From Paenibacillus sp. BK033 (GTDB taxonomy: Bacteria; Bacillota; Bacilli; Paenibacillales; Paenibacillaceae), in NCBI RefSeq assembly GCF_004345425.1, contig NZ_SLVP01000004.1, positions 124,001 through 188,000 of the forward strand: a stretch of 64,000 nt of DNA, written 5' to 3'. The position numbers and the translations under genes were made by a program. The notes under the pieces were generated by a model that saw only the letters and a list, made by a program, of their open reading frames with translations, was not told where the DNA came from and ran no database searches. Within the stretch, counting starts at the first letter, position 1. Each line of letters begins with the position of its first letter. Shown here piece by piece: positions 32,795 through 41,242 of this stretch.

Positions 32795-33685
32795 TTAAAA
32801 ACGGGCAGGTCTGTTCCGATTGCCGTTGTTAGGACGCGAACCGGAGAGAGCGGCCTTGCGCAACGCAACTGCGCCGGCCGTAATAGAAAGGATAAAGCAG
32901 ATGATTGCCGCTGCCGGAAGAAGAGACCACTCCATAAGGGCATGACCGTTCATCGTCTGCCATCCGATCGAGATCAAGCCAAGCAAAAAAGTGATGCCGG
33001 TCAGATGAATCAGACTGTGCGCTTTGGTGCGGGAGCGCTCGACAAGCCAAGCGACAACCGGCACGGCCTGTAGCGCATGGAAGCCAAGCCCGTGCAGCCA
33101 GATGATGTTGCCGTCCACTCCGACGAATCTGCCTTGGTTAGCCGAGATCCAGATGCCCGCGGCAAAAGACACCGTGACGGCAATCATGGCGTAACGCACG
33201 CCTAGCGCCAGCTCGGGCCGAAGCTTATAGGCCTTGGCACGGAAAAACTGAACGCCGAGATACAGATAGAACAAGACGAGAAAGAGGGCGACAAACGTAA
33301 AGACATTGCCCACCGTTTGGTCGAAGAGCGAATCGCTTTCAACGAATCTCGGATTGACGCCGCGAAAATTTTGAATCGTCTCCGCTCCATAAGAGTAAAG
33401 AGCAAGCCCGATATATACCCTCCGGAATAACGCCCGGCTTCGGGCTTTCATTCCCGATAATGGCGCGATTGCGGCGGTAGATAGAATAAAAGCGCCAAGG
33501 GCCGCGTCAAAGGAAAAGGCCTTGGAAACATCGCCTCCAGGAGCCACCTCCCCTCCGTTTGCAAGGGTCCATACCCCGCAAAATGCCGCAAGAAGAAATC
33601 CGAGAAGGCCGGTCAGGACAAGCCATTTCTCCCCCTCGAACAGCTTCGGCTTCTGCTTTGTTGCCTGATTCGCATAGCTTTGCAT
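32795..33685 (-). CDS. Multi-pass membrane protein of unknown function
   Basis: This 296-residue protein has about seven or eight hydrophobic helices and conserved-looking NFRGVNPRF and IWLHGLGFHALQAVP segments. The latter places two His in a membrane helix. I do not recognise the family. It is convergent to the ECF sigma gene and divergent from a small lipoprotein gene. Confidence 0.75.
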   Translation of the reverse strand: MQSYANQATKQKPKLFEGEKWLVLTGLLGFLLAAFCGVWTLANGGEVAPGGDVSKAFSFDAALGAFILSTAAIAPLSGMKARSRALFRRVYIGLALYSYGAETIQNFRGVNPRFVESDSLFDQTVGNVFTFVALFLVLFYLYLGVQFFRAKAYKLRPELALGVRYAMIAVTVSFAAGIWISANQGRFVGVDGNIIWLHGLGFHALQAVPVVAWLVERSRTKAHSLIHLTGITFLLGLISIGWQTMNGHALMEWSLLPAAAIICFILSITAGAVALRKAALSGSRPNNGNRNRPARF

Positions 33686-33862
33686 GCTACCCGCATCCCT
33701 TCCTGTAAATTGGATACTTTAAATTTACTGGAAATGGCTTACAGGGGATAATGGACCCGCGGCTAGAATTCGAGCGGCCTTAAGAAGGTTCTTTTCTCGG
33801 GCGGAGGTCTTAGGGTATTCGTCTTCTCGTATGTATAAAGGATAACTGGGGTGAGGTGGAGC

Positions 33863-34180
33863 ATGAAGAACGTATTATTATGCACCGCGATTCTTCTCCT
33901 GGCCGGCTTGATGCTAGGAGCTTGCTCTTCGTCTAAGGCACAGGAAAGGGAAACGTTTGCCGTAAATGTAAAGGTAATCGATAAAGGAGAAGGGGATAAT
34001 GGGCAGTACTGGATTATGACGGCCTACCCCGACAAGAAAAAGTTAAAAAGCGTGGACAAAATTATTCTGGAGGAGAGCGTGTGGGATACCGTTCAAATCG
34101 ATCACAAATATACGGTTCGTTATAGCAGGCAGGAAGACGGAACCTACATTTTCTCCGCGATTACGCCTTTAAAAGATTAG
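33863..34180 (+). CDS. Small lipoprotein of unknown function
   Basis: This 105-residue protein has a lipobox ending LMLGAC (Cys at about 20) and a mature part of about 85 residues with alternating beta-like segments (FAVNVKVIDKGEGDNGQYWIM; YTVRYSRQEDGTYIFSAI), reminiscent of a small OB-like fold (inference). ATG at 33863 follows GAGGTGG. It is monocistronic with its own terminator. Confidence 0.8.
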   Translation: MKNVLLCTAILLLAGLMLGACSSSKAQERETFAVNVKVIDKGEGDNGQYWIMTAYPDKKKLKSVDKIILEESVWDTVQIDHKYTVRYSRQEDGTYIFSAITPLKD

Positions 34181-34214
34181 GAGAGTCGGCGTCTGGGCTG
34201 ACTCTCCTTTTTAA
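34179..34214 (+). terminator. Terminator after the small lipoprotein
   Basis: The stem AGGAGAGTC/GACTCTCCT (34179-34187 and 34199-34207), extended inward by GC pairs, is followed by TTTTT; it begins at the stop codon. Confidence 0.88.
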
Positions 34215-34257
34215 TTTAACGGATGCTGTTGGCGGGCTGTAATGCTTTTCCCTGCTG

Positions 34258-35436
34258 TCAGGCAGGCTCCGACTGCCGCTTTGCCGCCGTGCTCTTGTCC
34301 GTTACAAGACCGCCGAGCCGGAACGCGACGAGCGAGAGAACGATGCATACCGCCGAAAAAATACCGATGGACGCATAACCCGCAAAGTGAACGTACAATA
34401 GTCCGGCCAGCCAGGCGCCAAGCGTATTCGCGCCGTTCATGGTCGAGTTGGCAAGGCTGGAGATGGTTCCGCGGATCGATGCGTTAAGCGCGGTAAGAAG
34501 ACCCATAACAAGAGGGAAAATGATCCCGAGAACGGTAAAGATAACGAAATAGATAATGACCGCGGACGATAGGCCGGCATGAGGGCCGACGATATACAGC
34601 AAAGCGAGCAAGAGCATGCCGGCGGTTACGGCCCGCGTGCTGCCAAGCCTGCGGATAACCGCGGAGCTAACGACACTTCCGAGCAAGGTGCCAAAGCCAA
34701 GGCCCATCATTACGTTGCCGATTCCGCCTATGGACAGCTCGAAACGGTCGGCCATCCATTTGCCGATAAAAGCCATCGCCGTGCCGCTTCCCAAATGGAG
34801 CAGCAGGTAGGCGAGGAAGCCGCCTCTTGCTCTTCCGCTTGTAATTAAAGGCATATACCGGCTGAAGATCGAAGCGCGTGACCGGCCGCTAGGCTTCATG
34901 TTCGGAAGCAGCAGGAAAGCTGCCGCGGCAAGAAGCAAGGAAAACGCGCCGATGCTCCAGAAGGGGACAGGCCAATCGGCCGCGGCCAGCCAGCTCCCGA
35001 TCGGAACGCCAAGCGCTTGGGCCGCGGCCAGCCCGCCGAAGGCGATCCCCATCGTCTTCGCAATCCGCTGCGGCGGCATAACGGCAGGAATGGAAGCCCA
35101 CACCTGCGGCGCCGTGAAGGCAGCGCTGACACCGGCGAGGAAACGGAATAGCAGCATCATCCAATAGCTGTCCGCGAAGCCGCATAAGGCGGTCGAGACG
35201 GAGAAGGCGATAAGCCCGCCTATCATAACCGTTCTGCGGTTCCAGCCGTCGGACAACGGGCCGGAGACTAGCGCGAACATGGCCGATCCCAAGGTATAAG
35301 CGCCAATCATCCAGCCGGCTATGCCGGTCGATACGCCGTACTCCGCCTGAAGCGTAGGCAGCAGCGGCGAGATAAGAAACGTATCGGTGCCAATCATGAA
35401 CATGACAAGGAAAAACAGAATGGGGTATTTAAGCAT
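34258..35436 (-). CDS. MFS transporter, drug-efflux (Bcr/YdhP-like) type
   Basis: This 392-residue, 12-helix major facilitator has motif A-like SGPLSDGWNRRTVMIGG between helices 2 and 3 and motif C-like GLAAAQALGVPIGS in helix 5, marking a drug:H+ antiporter. ATG at 35436 follows AAAGGAG; an upstream start at 35499 would run into the divergent regulatory dyad. It is divergent from a WYL-domain regulator that probably controls it. Confidence 0.9.
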   Translation of the reverse strand: MLKYPILFFLVMFMIGTDTFLISPLLPTLQAEYGVSTGIAGWMIGAYTLGSAMFALVSGPLSDGWNRRTVMIGGLIAFSVSTALCGFADSYWMMLLFRFLAGVSAAFTAPQVWASIPAVMPPQRIAKTMGIAFGGLAAAQALGVPIGSWLAAADWPVPFWSIGAFSLLLAAAAFLLLPNMKPSGRSRASIFSRYMPLITSGRARGGFLAYLLLHLGSGTAMAFIGKWMADRFELSIGGIGNVMMGLGFGTLLGSVVSSAVIRRLGSTRAVTAGMLLLALLYIVGPHAGLSSAVIIYFVIFTVLGIIFPLVMGLLTALNASIRGTISSLANSTMNGANTLGAWLAGLLYVHFAGYASIGIFSAVCIVLSLVAFRLGGLVTDKSTAAKRQSEPA

Positions 35437-35493
35437 TTTTCTTCGCTCCTTTGGTTTGGGATTGCTTCTTGCCTCCATCGTAACGGATAATAG

Positions 35494-35508
35494 TGACACA
35501 TTCTGTCA
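35494..35508. promoter_or_regulatory. Candidate operator between MFS and WYL genes
   Basis: The dyad TGACA-CATTC-TGTCA lies in the short divergent region and is a plausible site for the WYL regulator. Confidence 0.4.
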
Positions 35509-35536
35509 TGGATATGAAAACGAGGAGGAGCAACGG

Positions 35537-36481
35537 ATGCCCAAATCCAAACGGCTTATGGAGCTGATGATGACGGTGAACCGAAAGCGGCGATTCAAGG
35601 TGCAGGAGCTGGCCGATGAATTCGGCGTCTCGAAGCGGACGATTCTAAGAGATCTGCAGGAGCTCAGCGAGCTGGGCGTGCCGCTGTATTCGGAGGTTGG
35701 GCCCAATGGGGGTTATCAGGTATTAAGGGAACGGGTACTGCCGCCCATTGCCTTCACGGAGGAGGAAGCCGTGGCGATGTTCTTCGCCGTGCATGCGCTG
35801 CGCCATTACTCCTCGCTGCCGTTTGAGGCGGAATCCGTCTCTGCGCTGAACAAATTTTATCTGCATATGCCCGGCGACGTGCGGGACCGGATCGACAGTA
35901 TGAAGCATCGGGTTGATTTCATTACGCCAACCAGGCGCGGCGATGCGCCCTGCTTGTCCTTGCTGCTGGATGCGGCAGTGCGTCAGAAGGTGCTCGATAT
36001 CGAATACGAGACGAAGGAAAGCGAAGCGGGCTGCCGAAAAATCCAGCCGGTATGCATTTACGCCCATAACGGCCTGTGGTATTGCACGGCGTATTGCTTC
36101 CTGCGCGAAGGCTTCCGCGTCTTCCGCTGCGACCGGATCCGCACCGCTTCGGAGGATACCTCCGGTACGGAAAAGCGCGACCTTGGCGAAATCCGCTTAA
36201 GCCGCAAGGAGGCCGTTATGCCCGAGGATCCGGTCCGTCTGCAAGTAGAGCTGAGCCGGGCCGGAGTCCAGCGCTGCGAAGCGGAGCTATGGCTCGCCCC
36301 GATGCTGCAGGTGCGGGAGGACGGGTGCGGCAGCATTGACGCGGATGTATCCCGCGGCGATATGCCCTTTTATACCGAATTTCTGATTGGGCTTGGATAT
36401 GAAGCAATACTGAAAAGCCCCGAGGAACTGCGGGATGCGGTCCGGGACCGGTTAACCGGGCTGCTTGACCGCTACCGGTAA
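35537..36481 (+). CDS. YafY-like transcriptional regulator with WYL domain
   Basis: This 314-residue protein has an N-terminal HTH_11 (FKVQELADEFGVSKRTILRDLQEL), a wing with YSEVGPNGGYQV, then a WYL domain (IQPVCIYAHNGLWYCTAYC and FRVFRCDRI, about 165-200). WYL domains sense nucleotides or nucleic acids in some systems, but the YafY type here is a common single-gene regulator. ATG at 35537 follows GAGGAG. It probably controls the divergent efflux gene and itself. Confidence 0.92.
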   Translation: MPKSKRLMELMMTVNRKRRFKVQELADEFGVSKRTILRDLQELSELGVPLYSEVGPNGGYQVLRERVLPPIAFTEEEAVAMFFAVHALRHYSSLPFEAESVSALNKFYLHMPGDVRDRIDSMKHRVDFITPTRRGDAPCLSLLLDAAVRQKVLDIEYETKESEAGCRKIQPVCIYAHNGLWYCTAYCFLREGFRVFRCDRIRTASEDTSGTEKRDLGEIRLSRKEAVMPEDPVRLQVELSRAGVQRCEAELWLAPMLQVREDGCGSIDADVSRGDMPFYTEFLIGLGYEAILKSPEELRDAVRDRLTGLLDRYR

Positions 36482-36670
36482 CTCGGAAAGCACTGAAACA
36501 GGGGCCCTCTGCCTGCCGGCGGGAGGGCGCATCCACATCCTGCTCGGATAACGGAGCTGTCCGTCGGTGGCCGCCTTTTTCTTTAGAAGACTGCCGCTAG
36601 AGGTTTTTCCCATTATTTGTCGAATTAAAGGTCGAAATGACCATTTTCGCAGGTAGAGGGAGCTGAACGA

Positions 36671-37468
36671 ATGAGCAATACGATTAGTATGGAAAAGCTG
36701 ATTGACTGGGGGCATTTCGTTAAGGTTGCGTACGAGATGTACGCGCAGAATCATCTGTCGCCGGTGAAGCCGGCGGACTTTCCGGAGGGCTGGGAGCTGG
36801 TGGCGAATTTGACGATGACGCCGCGTCTCGAGAAGATAAAAGAAAGGGAATTCGGAGGATTTATCGCAAGATCCGTGGACAATCCGCTGCAGCAGGTGGT
36901 GGCGATTCGCGGAACGGAAAGCCCGCTCGATTGGCTGTCGGATTTCGAATTCGTATTGGAGACCTTTCACGAGGTTCCAAACGGAGGCAAGACGGAGCAA
37001 GGATTTACGAACCTTTACCGCAGCATGATGGTGGAGTATGCGGACGCGGGTATTCCCTCCGAGCCGCTCATGGCCTCTATCGACGCGCTGCCGCAAGGCA
37101 CGAAGCTTCTTGTAACCGGACATAGCCTTGGCAGCTCGCTTGCCACGCTGCATGCCTTTCTTGCCGGAAGCAAAAACGTGGATGCCGAGCTCATAACCTT
37201 CGCCTCGCCGCGCGTTGGCGACAAGGGCTTTGTCGAAGCGTTCCAGCGGATGAACATTCCGACTACCCGTATTTTCAACAAGCCGGATATCGTGCCGCAG
37301 GTGCCGGTAGAGATCGCCGGTTACCGTCACCTCGAGCCGGGACTGGAAATCAACTCGACCTTATACCCGATCAAGCATTCCATTCCTTGCTATCATGCGC
37401 TCAGCACCTACCTGTACGTCATGGGGGATACGGAAGCTAATATTTCGAAATGCAAGGCCACTCCGTAG
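36671..37468 (+). CDS. Class 3 lipase-family protein
   Basis: This 265-residue alpha/beta hydrolase has nucleophile Ser152 in VTGHSLGSS, Asp206 in NKPDIVPQVP and His242 in CYHALSTYL, completing the triad of fungal-type class 3 lipases. AIRGTES (78-84) matches the family's oxyanion-strand motif. There is no signal peptide, so it is likely intracellular. A terminator follows. Confidence 0.9.
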   Translation: MSNTISMEKLIDWGHFVKVAYEMYAQNHLSPVKPADFPEGWELVANLTMTPRLEKIKEREFGGFIARSVDNPLQQVVAIRGTESPLDWLSDFEFVLETFHEVPNGGKTEQGFTNLYRSMMVEYADAGIPSEPLMASIDALPQGTKLLVTGHSLGSSLATLHAFLAGSKNVDAELITFASPRVGDKGFVEAFQRMNIPTTRIFNKPDIVPQVPVEIAGYRHLEPGLEINSTLYPIKHSIPCYHALSTYLYVMGDTEANISKCKATP

Positions 37469-37474
37469 GGAGCA

Positions 37475-37516
37475 AAAAACGGGACACCTTACTTTAAGGG
37501 GAGTTCCGTTTTTGTT
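37475..37516 (+). terminator. Terminator after the lipase gene
   Basis: The stem AAAAACGG/CCGTTTTT starts at about 37477, with GAC/GTT continuing inside, and ends in TTTTT at about 37511. Confidence 0.75.
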
Positions 37517-37557
37517 TATAATGAAGTGAACAACAAGAGCGGAGGAGAACGGGCTTC

Positions 37558-37878
37558 ATGCAGGAGAAGGAATTTCAACAATGGATTCAGGACTTTTACA
37601 AAGAGCGAGGCTGGTCCGGCTACGGTCCGTTTGAACGGATGGCCTTTCTGACGGAGGAAGTCGGCGAGACGGCCAGGGTGGTAAGGACAATCGAGATTGG
37701 ACGGGATCGCCCGGATGAAGCTGCCCAGCCGGTGCACGTACTAAAGCAGGAACTGATCGAGGAGCTTGGGGACGTATTGGCCAATGTCTATATTCTCGCG
37801 GGATTATACGATCTTTCCATAGAGGAAATTCTGAGAGCACATAAGGATAAGCTGAGCGAGCGTTACAGCAAGGAATAA
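37558..37878 (+). CDS. MazG-like nucleotide pyrophosphohydrolase
   Basis: This 106-residue all-alpha NTP-PPase has the MazG metal site in FLTEEVGETARV and ELIEELGDVLANV (ExxE...ExxD). Small members of this type hydrolyse noncanonical NTPs. It is 13 nt upstream of a LOG-family gene and probably co-transcribed, so both may cleanse the nucleotide pool. Confidence 0.9.
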   Translation: MQEKEFQQWIQDFYKERGWSGYGPFERMAFLTEEVGETARVVRTIEIGRDRPDEAAQPVHVLKQELIEELGDVLANVYILAGLYDLSIEEILRAHKDKLSERYSKE

Positions 37879-37891
37879 CAGGGGGATTACG

Positions 37892-38473
37892 ATGAATAAA
37901 ATTTGCGTATTTGCCGGCTCCAATGCCGGAGTGAGTCCGGAGTACGGACAAGCGGCAGCCCAGCTTGGGCAGTTGATGGCTGCTCAAGGGATCGAATTAG
38001 TATACGGCGGCTCCCGAATCGGCCTGATGGGGCTTGTTGCCGATGCGGTGCTGGCTAACGGCGGCCGGGTAACCGGCGTTATGCCGCGGGGCCTGTTCAT
38101 TGGCGAGATGGCGCATAAAGGTCTGACGGAGTTCATTGAAGTGGGGAATATGCATGAGCGGAAGGCGCTGATGTCGGAGCTGTCGGACGGCTACATCGCG
38201 CTGCCCGGCGGACTTGGAACGTTCGAGGAATTGTTCGAGGTGGCAAGCTGGGCGCAGCTTGGCATCCACAAGAAGCCGGTGGGCATTCTGAACGTAAAGG
38301 GCTTCTACCAGCCGATCGCCGAAATGCTAACGCAGACCGTCTCCGCAGGCTTTATGCGGGATACGAATCTGGGGCTGATGCTCTTTGAAGAAAATCCGTC
38401 CGTTCTGCTCGACCGCATGGCCGCATACACGGCCCCGGAGCAGGCGAATAAATGGGCGGAGCTTCCGAAATAG
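37892..38473 (+). CDS. LOG-family nucleotide 5'-monophosphate nucleosidase
   Basis: This 193-residue protein of the TIGR00730 (LOG) family has VYGGSRIGLMG (about 33-43) and PGGLGTFEELFE (about 107-118), the nucleotide-binding motif. Family members release a base from a nucleoside 5'-monophosphate, such as cytokinin riboside monophosphate; bacterial members often hydrolyse AMP-like substrates. It follows the MazG gene. Confidence 0.93.
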   Translation: MNKICVFAGSNAGVSPEYGQAAAQLGQLMAAQGIELVYGGSRIGLMGLVADAVLANGGRVTGVMPRGLFIGEMAHKGLTEFIEVGNMHERKALMSELSDGYIALPGGLGTFEELFEVASWAQLGIHKKPVGILNVKGFYQPIAEMLTQTVSAGFMRDTNLGLMLFEENPSVLLDRMAAYTAPEQANKWAELPK

Positions 38474-38508
38474 ACGAGATATGCTGTTAGCAGGCAAGCC
38501 TTGTCTAT

Positions 38509-38603
38509 TACGTTGGACGAGACTCTTCATGCTCCTTTTACTGGAGTGGGTCCAACGTAGCCCATGGGGCTGCCCTCGCATCTGTGGGACAGCCCCATTT
38601 TGA
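38509..38603 (+). terminator. Double hairpin region after the LOG gene
   Basis: Hairpin 1 is TACGTTGGAC/GTCCAACGTA (38509-38518 and 38550-38559) with inner CTCC/GGAG. Hairpin 2 is ATGGGGCTG/CAGCCCCAT (38564-38572 and 38590-38598) followed by TTTT. The second is a standard terminator; the first is an additional stable structure. Confidence 0.7.
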
Positions 38604-38655
38604 TACTTAAACTCTGGTGTACTGCTCAATCAGGCCCGCAAGCAAATGTATAAAT

Positions 38656-39669
38656 TCAATAAACGAACTTCCTTTGCACCAGATAGCTGAAGGCGAACAG
38701 GAGGACCTCCGTCATCAGCTTGGCAATAAACAGCGGGATTCCTATGCTCTCGTGGAACAAATACAGGAGCGCGTAATTGGCTACCAAAATGACGACTACA
38801 AGTGAGAAATACCGGGGAAGCGACTTTTGCACCGCTATCCCTTGTCCATCGTTAAATACATAGCGGCGGTTCATCGTAAAGTTGAAGATCGAGCTGATCA
38901 CCCTAGCTCCGATTACCGATGCAAGCAGGCTTCCCGTCATCCACTGCAGGAGGAACAGAAGCACGAAATCGACAACCGCCGAGAAGCCCGATGAAGTAAC
39001 GAACTTCAGGAACGGGAAATAGACTTTGGCCGAATCCGCCAGCGGACGGAAGTGGGAGGACTTGTTGTTCTCCAGATAGACCGTCTCGATAGGAACCTCT
39101 ACAAAATCATATCCCGCTTTTGGCGCTTCAAGCAGCATGTTCATCTCGTATTCGAACCGCTCACCCGGCACTTTGCACAGCCAGTCGAGCATCTCGGAGG
39201 AGTAGCCGCGAAGACCGGTCTGCGTATCCTGGATCGGCTTCCCTGTCGCCAGCGCGTAGACCATGCGCGTCGCGGAATTGCCAAATCGGCTGCGGAGAGG
39301 CACTTTGCCGGTAAATTGCCGGCTTCCGAGTACGATGTGATTGCGGTTTTTGCGCACGGCATCCGTAATTCTAAGGATATCCTCCGGCAGATGCTGGCCG
39401 TCGCTGTCGGCGCAGACAATCCCGTCCGTGCCGCCATGCTGCCGGACGTAATCGAAGCCGGTCTTGAGCGCGCTGCCCTTGCCTTGGTTAACGGGATGCC
39501 GGAGCACCGTGCAGCCTGCCTCGGCGGCCGAATCGAAGATCGGCTTGTATTGCTCGCCGCTGCCGTCATCCACGATCAGAATGGAGGCGCCGTCGGCCTC
39601 TTCCTTCAGATTATGAATAAGCGTCAGCAGCCTTTCGTCCGGCTCGTAAGAGGGGATCAATATCGTCAT
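38656..39669 (-). CDS. Bifunctional GT2 glycosyltransferase with GtrA domain
   Basis: In this 337-residue protein, residues 1-210 are a DPM1-like GT-A glycosyltransferase (IPSYEPDERL, VDDGSG, ADSDGQH as the DxD-like site, QDTQTGLRGY). Residues about 225-337 are four GtrA-type membrane helices. Such fusions make and flip polyprenyl-phosphate sugars for cell-wall decoration. It is 17 nt downstream of the phosphodiester glycosidase gene and shares its promoter, so it belongs to the envelope regulon of the two-component system on its right. Confidence 0.92.
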   Translation of the reverse strand: MTILIPSYEPDERLLTLIHNLKEEADGASILIVDDGSGEQYKPIFDSAAEAGCTVLRHPVNQGKGSALKTGFDYVRQHGGTDGIVCADSDGQHLPEDILRITDAVRKNRNHIVLGSRQFTGKVPLRSRFGNSATRMVYALATGKPIQDTQTGLRGYSSEMLDWLCKVPGERFEYEMNMLLEAPKAGYDFVEVPIETVYLENNKSSHFRPLADSAKVYFPFLKFVTSSGFSAVVDFVLLFLLQWMTGSLLASVIGARVISSIFNFTMNRRYVFNDGQGIAVQKSLPRYFSLVVVILVANYALLYLFHESIGIPLFIAKLMTEVLLFAFSYLVQRKFVY

Positions 39670-39686
39670 TGGTTATGCCTCCATTC

Positions 39687-40685
39687 TTAAGATTGCGGGA
39701 TGTAGATAATGTCGCTTACGCCGCGTTCATTACCCTTGCCCAGCGGGTTGTTCACGACGCGGCCCATGAAATACATCGTGGACGAGCCGCCGCCGTCAAG
39801 GTTGTAGGCTTCCGTCGCTCCAAGCTCCTTGAACAGATCCGCGAACTCCGTCAACGTCATGCCGCGGCTGTAGCCGGTGCTTCGGCCGTCAACGATAACA
39901 AACACGTAATGGTTTGCAGAGATCATTCCGATGCCGGTTCGCGGGTTCGAGTTTTGAATCGAGCGGTTGCCGAAGTTCTTATCGATCTCCACATGGCTGA
40001 AGTCGCCGGCGACTTCGCCGTCCGTTACGAGAGCCGGACCGAAGGAAAAGGCATTCGTTACCCCTTGCGAGAGCAAGTCGTCGGTCGAGGTTTCTTCTTC
40101 GTCGTAGGACTTCATTGTGCCGTCGTTAAATAGGGCCAGTCCAATCCGTGCCGGTTCATCCCGGTAAACGGTGCCGTTGCGGATAACAACCCCGTCGCTG
40201 CGGAAGCCGTAGTAATCGCCGTTAATGGCGAACACCGCATTGTTGTTGGCAGCAATGGTCGAGGTGTTCTGGGTGATGTTGGTGCCGAAGGAATCCTTGG
40301 CAAAAGCGGTTAGCAGGTTCATTTTGCTGTTAAACGTGACGTCGGCGACATAATAAGTGATCCTATCCGAGCCGGAGCCCGTCTCCACCTTCTTGATGCT
40401 GATCGTCTCGTTGCCATCCTTGTAATTCCAGTCATCGTATTCGGCATCCGAGGATGCCGTGGAGGTGGAGGAGCCGCTGCTTGCGCCAGTACCGGGGCTG
40501 GTCCCAGTGGTGGTGCCCTGCGTGGTGGATGTGTTAGGCGTTACCTTCACCTCGACATGCTCGATTAAATACCGATCGGCAAGCTTGTACAGAATGGCTG
40601 CTACGATGAGCAGAATGACCGCTATAGTGGTGAGGATTTTGGATTTGCGTGTGCGGAAAATCGTAATCAACTCCTTAGTAGGCAT
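39687..40685 (-). CDS. Phosphodiester glycosidase (NAGPA-domain) membrane protein
   Basis: This 332-residue protein has one N-terminal membrane anchor (about 18-35), a Thr/Ser/Gly-rich linker (about 50-80), then a phosphodiester glycosidase domain with NGDYYGFR, NPRTGIG, and NLDGGGSSTM at the C-terminal end. Related enzymes remove GlcNAc from phosphodiesters; bacterial ones are linked to exopolysaccharide or teichoic acid modification. Its promoter carries the same box as the regulator and VTC promoters, so it is probably controlled by the 42535-43212 response regulator. Confidence 0.92.
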   Translation of the reverse strand: MPTKELITIFRTRKSKILTTIAVILLIVAAILYKLADRYLIEHVEVKVTPNTSTTQGTTTGTSPGTGASSGSSTSTASSDAEYDDWNYKDGNETISIKKVETGSGSDRITYYVADVTFNSKMNLLTAFAKDSFGTNITQNTSTIAANNNAVFAINGDYYGFRSDGVVIRNGTVYRDEPARIGLALFNDGTMKSYDEEETSTDDLLSQGVTNAFSFGPALVTDGEVAGDFSHVEIDKNFGNRSIQNSNPRTGIGMISANHYVFVIVDGRSTGYSRGMTLTEFADLFKELGATEAYNLDGGGSSTMYFMGRVVNNPLGKGNERGVSDIIYIPQS

Positions 40686-40706
40686 CTGCCTGTTCGTTAT
40701 GGAGTT

Positions 40707-40739
40707 ATCTTAGAACGGGAACCTTTAGTCAAACTTAAA
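40707..40739 (-). promoter_or_regulatory. Promoter and regulator box of the glycosidase operon
   Basis: On the minus strand TTAAG-TTTGA-CTAAAGG ends 9 nt before the -10 TAAGAT (40707-40712). The box (40717-40739) matches those at the two divergent promoters near 43.3 kb in sequence and spacing. Confidence 0.75.
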
Positions 40740-40740
40740 T

Positions 40741-41200
40741 AGAGGGAGGGGGTATGAGGGAGAATGATGCGAGATGACTGAGCGTCGGTGGAGGGGAGCC
40801 GGGGTATCGCCTTCTGCGATATGTAGTTTCTTTAAAAATTTTGGCTAGCCCATTTGGGGCAAATAAGAATAAGATGCAAGGTGCAGGTCATCGAGGGGGA
40901 AGTAGCGCCGTACGGTCATTCTGATGCAAAAGTACAGGTAAATGCCTCGTATAAACTGAATGGGCGGGATGGTGTATTTGATCGTTGGCCGGACGGCGGG
41001 GAGTTGCAATGTATTTTTGCATTTTCGGAGTGACTGAAGAGGGGCCGTGAGTATATTGGCGGCGGTGCGGAGTGTAGATAGGGTGTGCCGGTGAGATATT
41101 GGTTAGGGGGAGCAAGTTGGTTAATGGAGAGAGGCTGGCAAGGCTGCAAAGGGAAAATCGAAGGCGATGGCGACGTCTGCTCGCCGGGCCTTCATACGCA
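40741..41200. other. Noncoding purine-rich interval
   Basis: About 460 bp without a convincing gene; open frames on both strands lack ribosome binding sites and family-like sequence. The plus strand is rich in G and A. Two degenerate TGCA-N-TGCA/TACA elements (40925-40936 and 41005-41021) resemble the repeats at 4.7 kb. No other feature is evident. Confidence 0.5.
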
Positions 41201-41201
41201 A

Positions 41202-41233
41202 AAAAACGGCCGTGCAGGGAAACCCTGCACGGC
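41202..41233 (-). terminator. Terminator of the regulator-kinase operon
   Basis: A perfect 11-bp stem GCCGTGCAGGG/CCCTGCACGGC (41209-41219 and 41223-41233) is followed on the minus strand by a T-run. Confidence 0.92.
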
Positions 41234-41242
41234 TGCTCCAAT

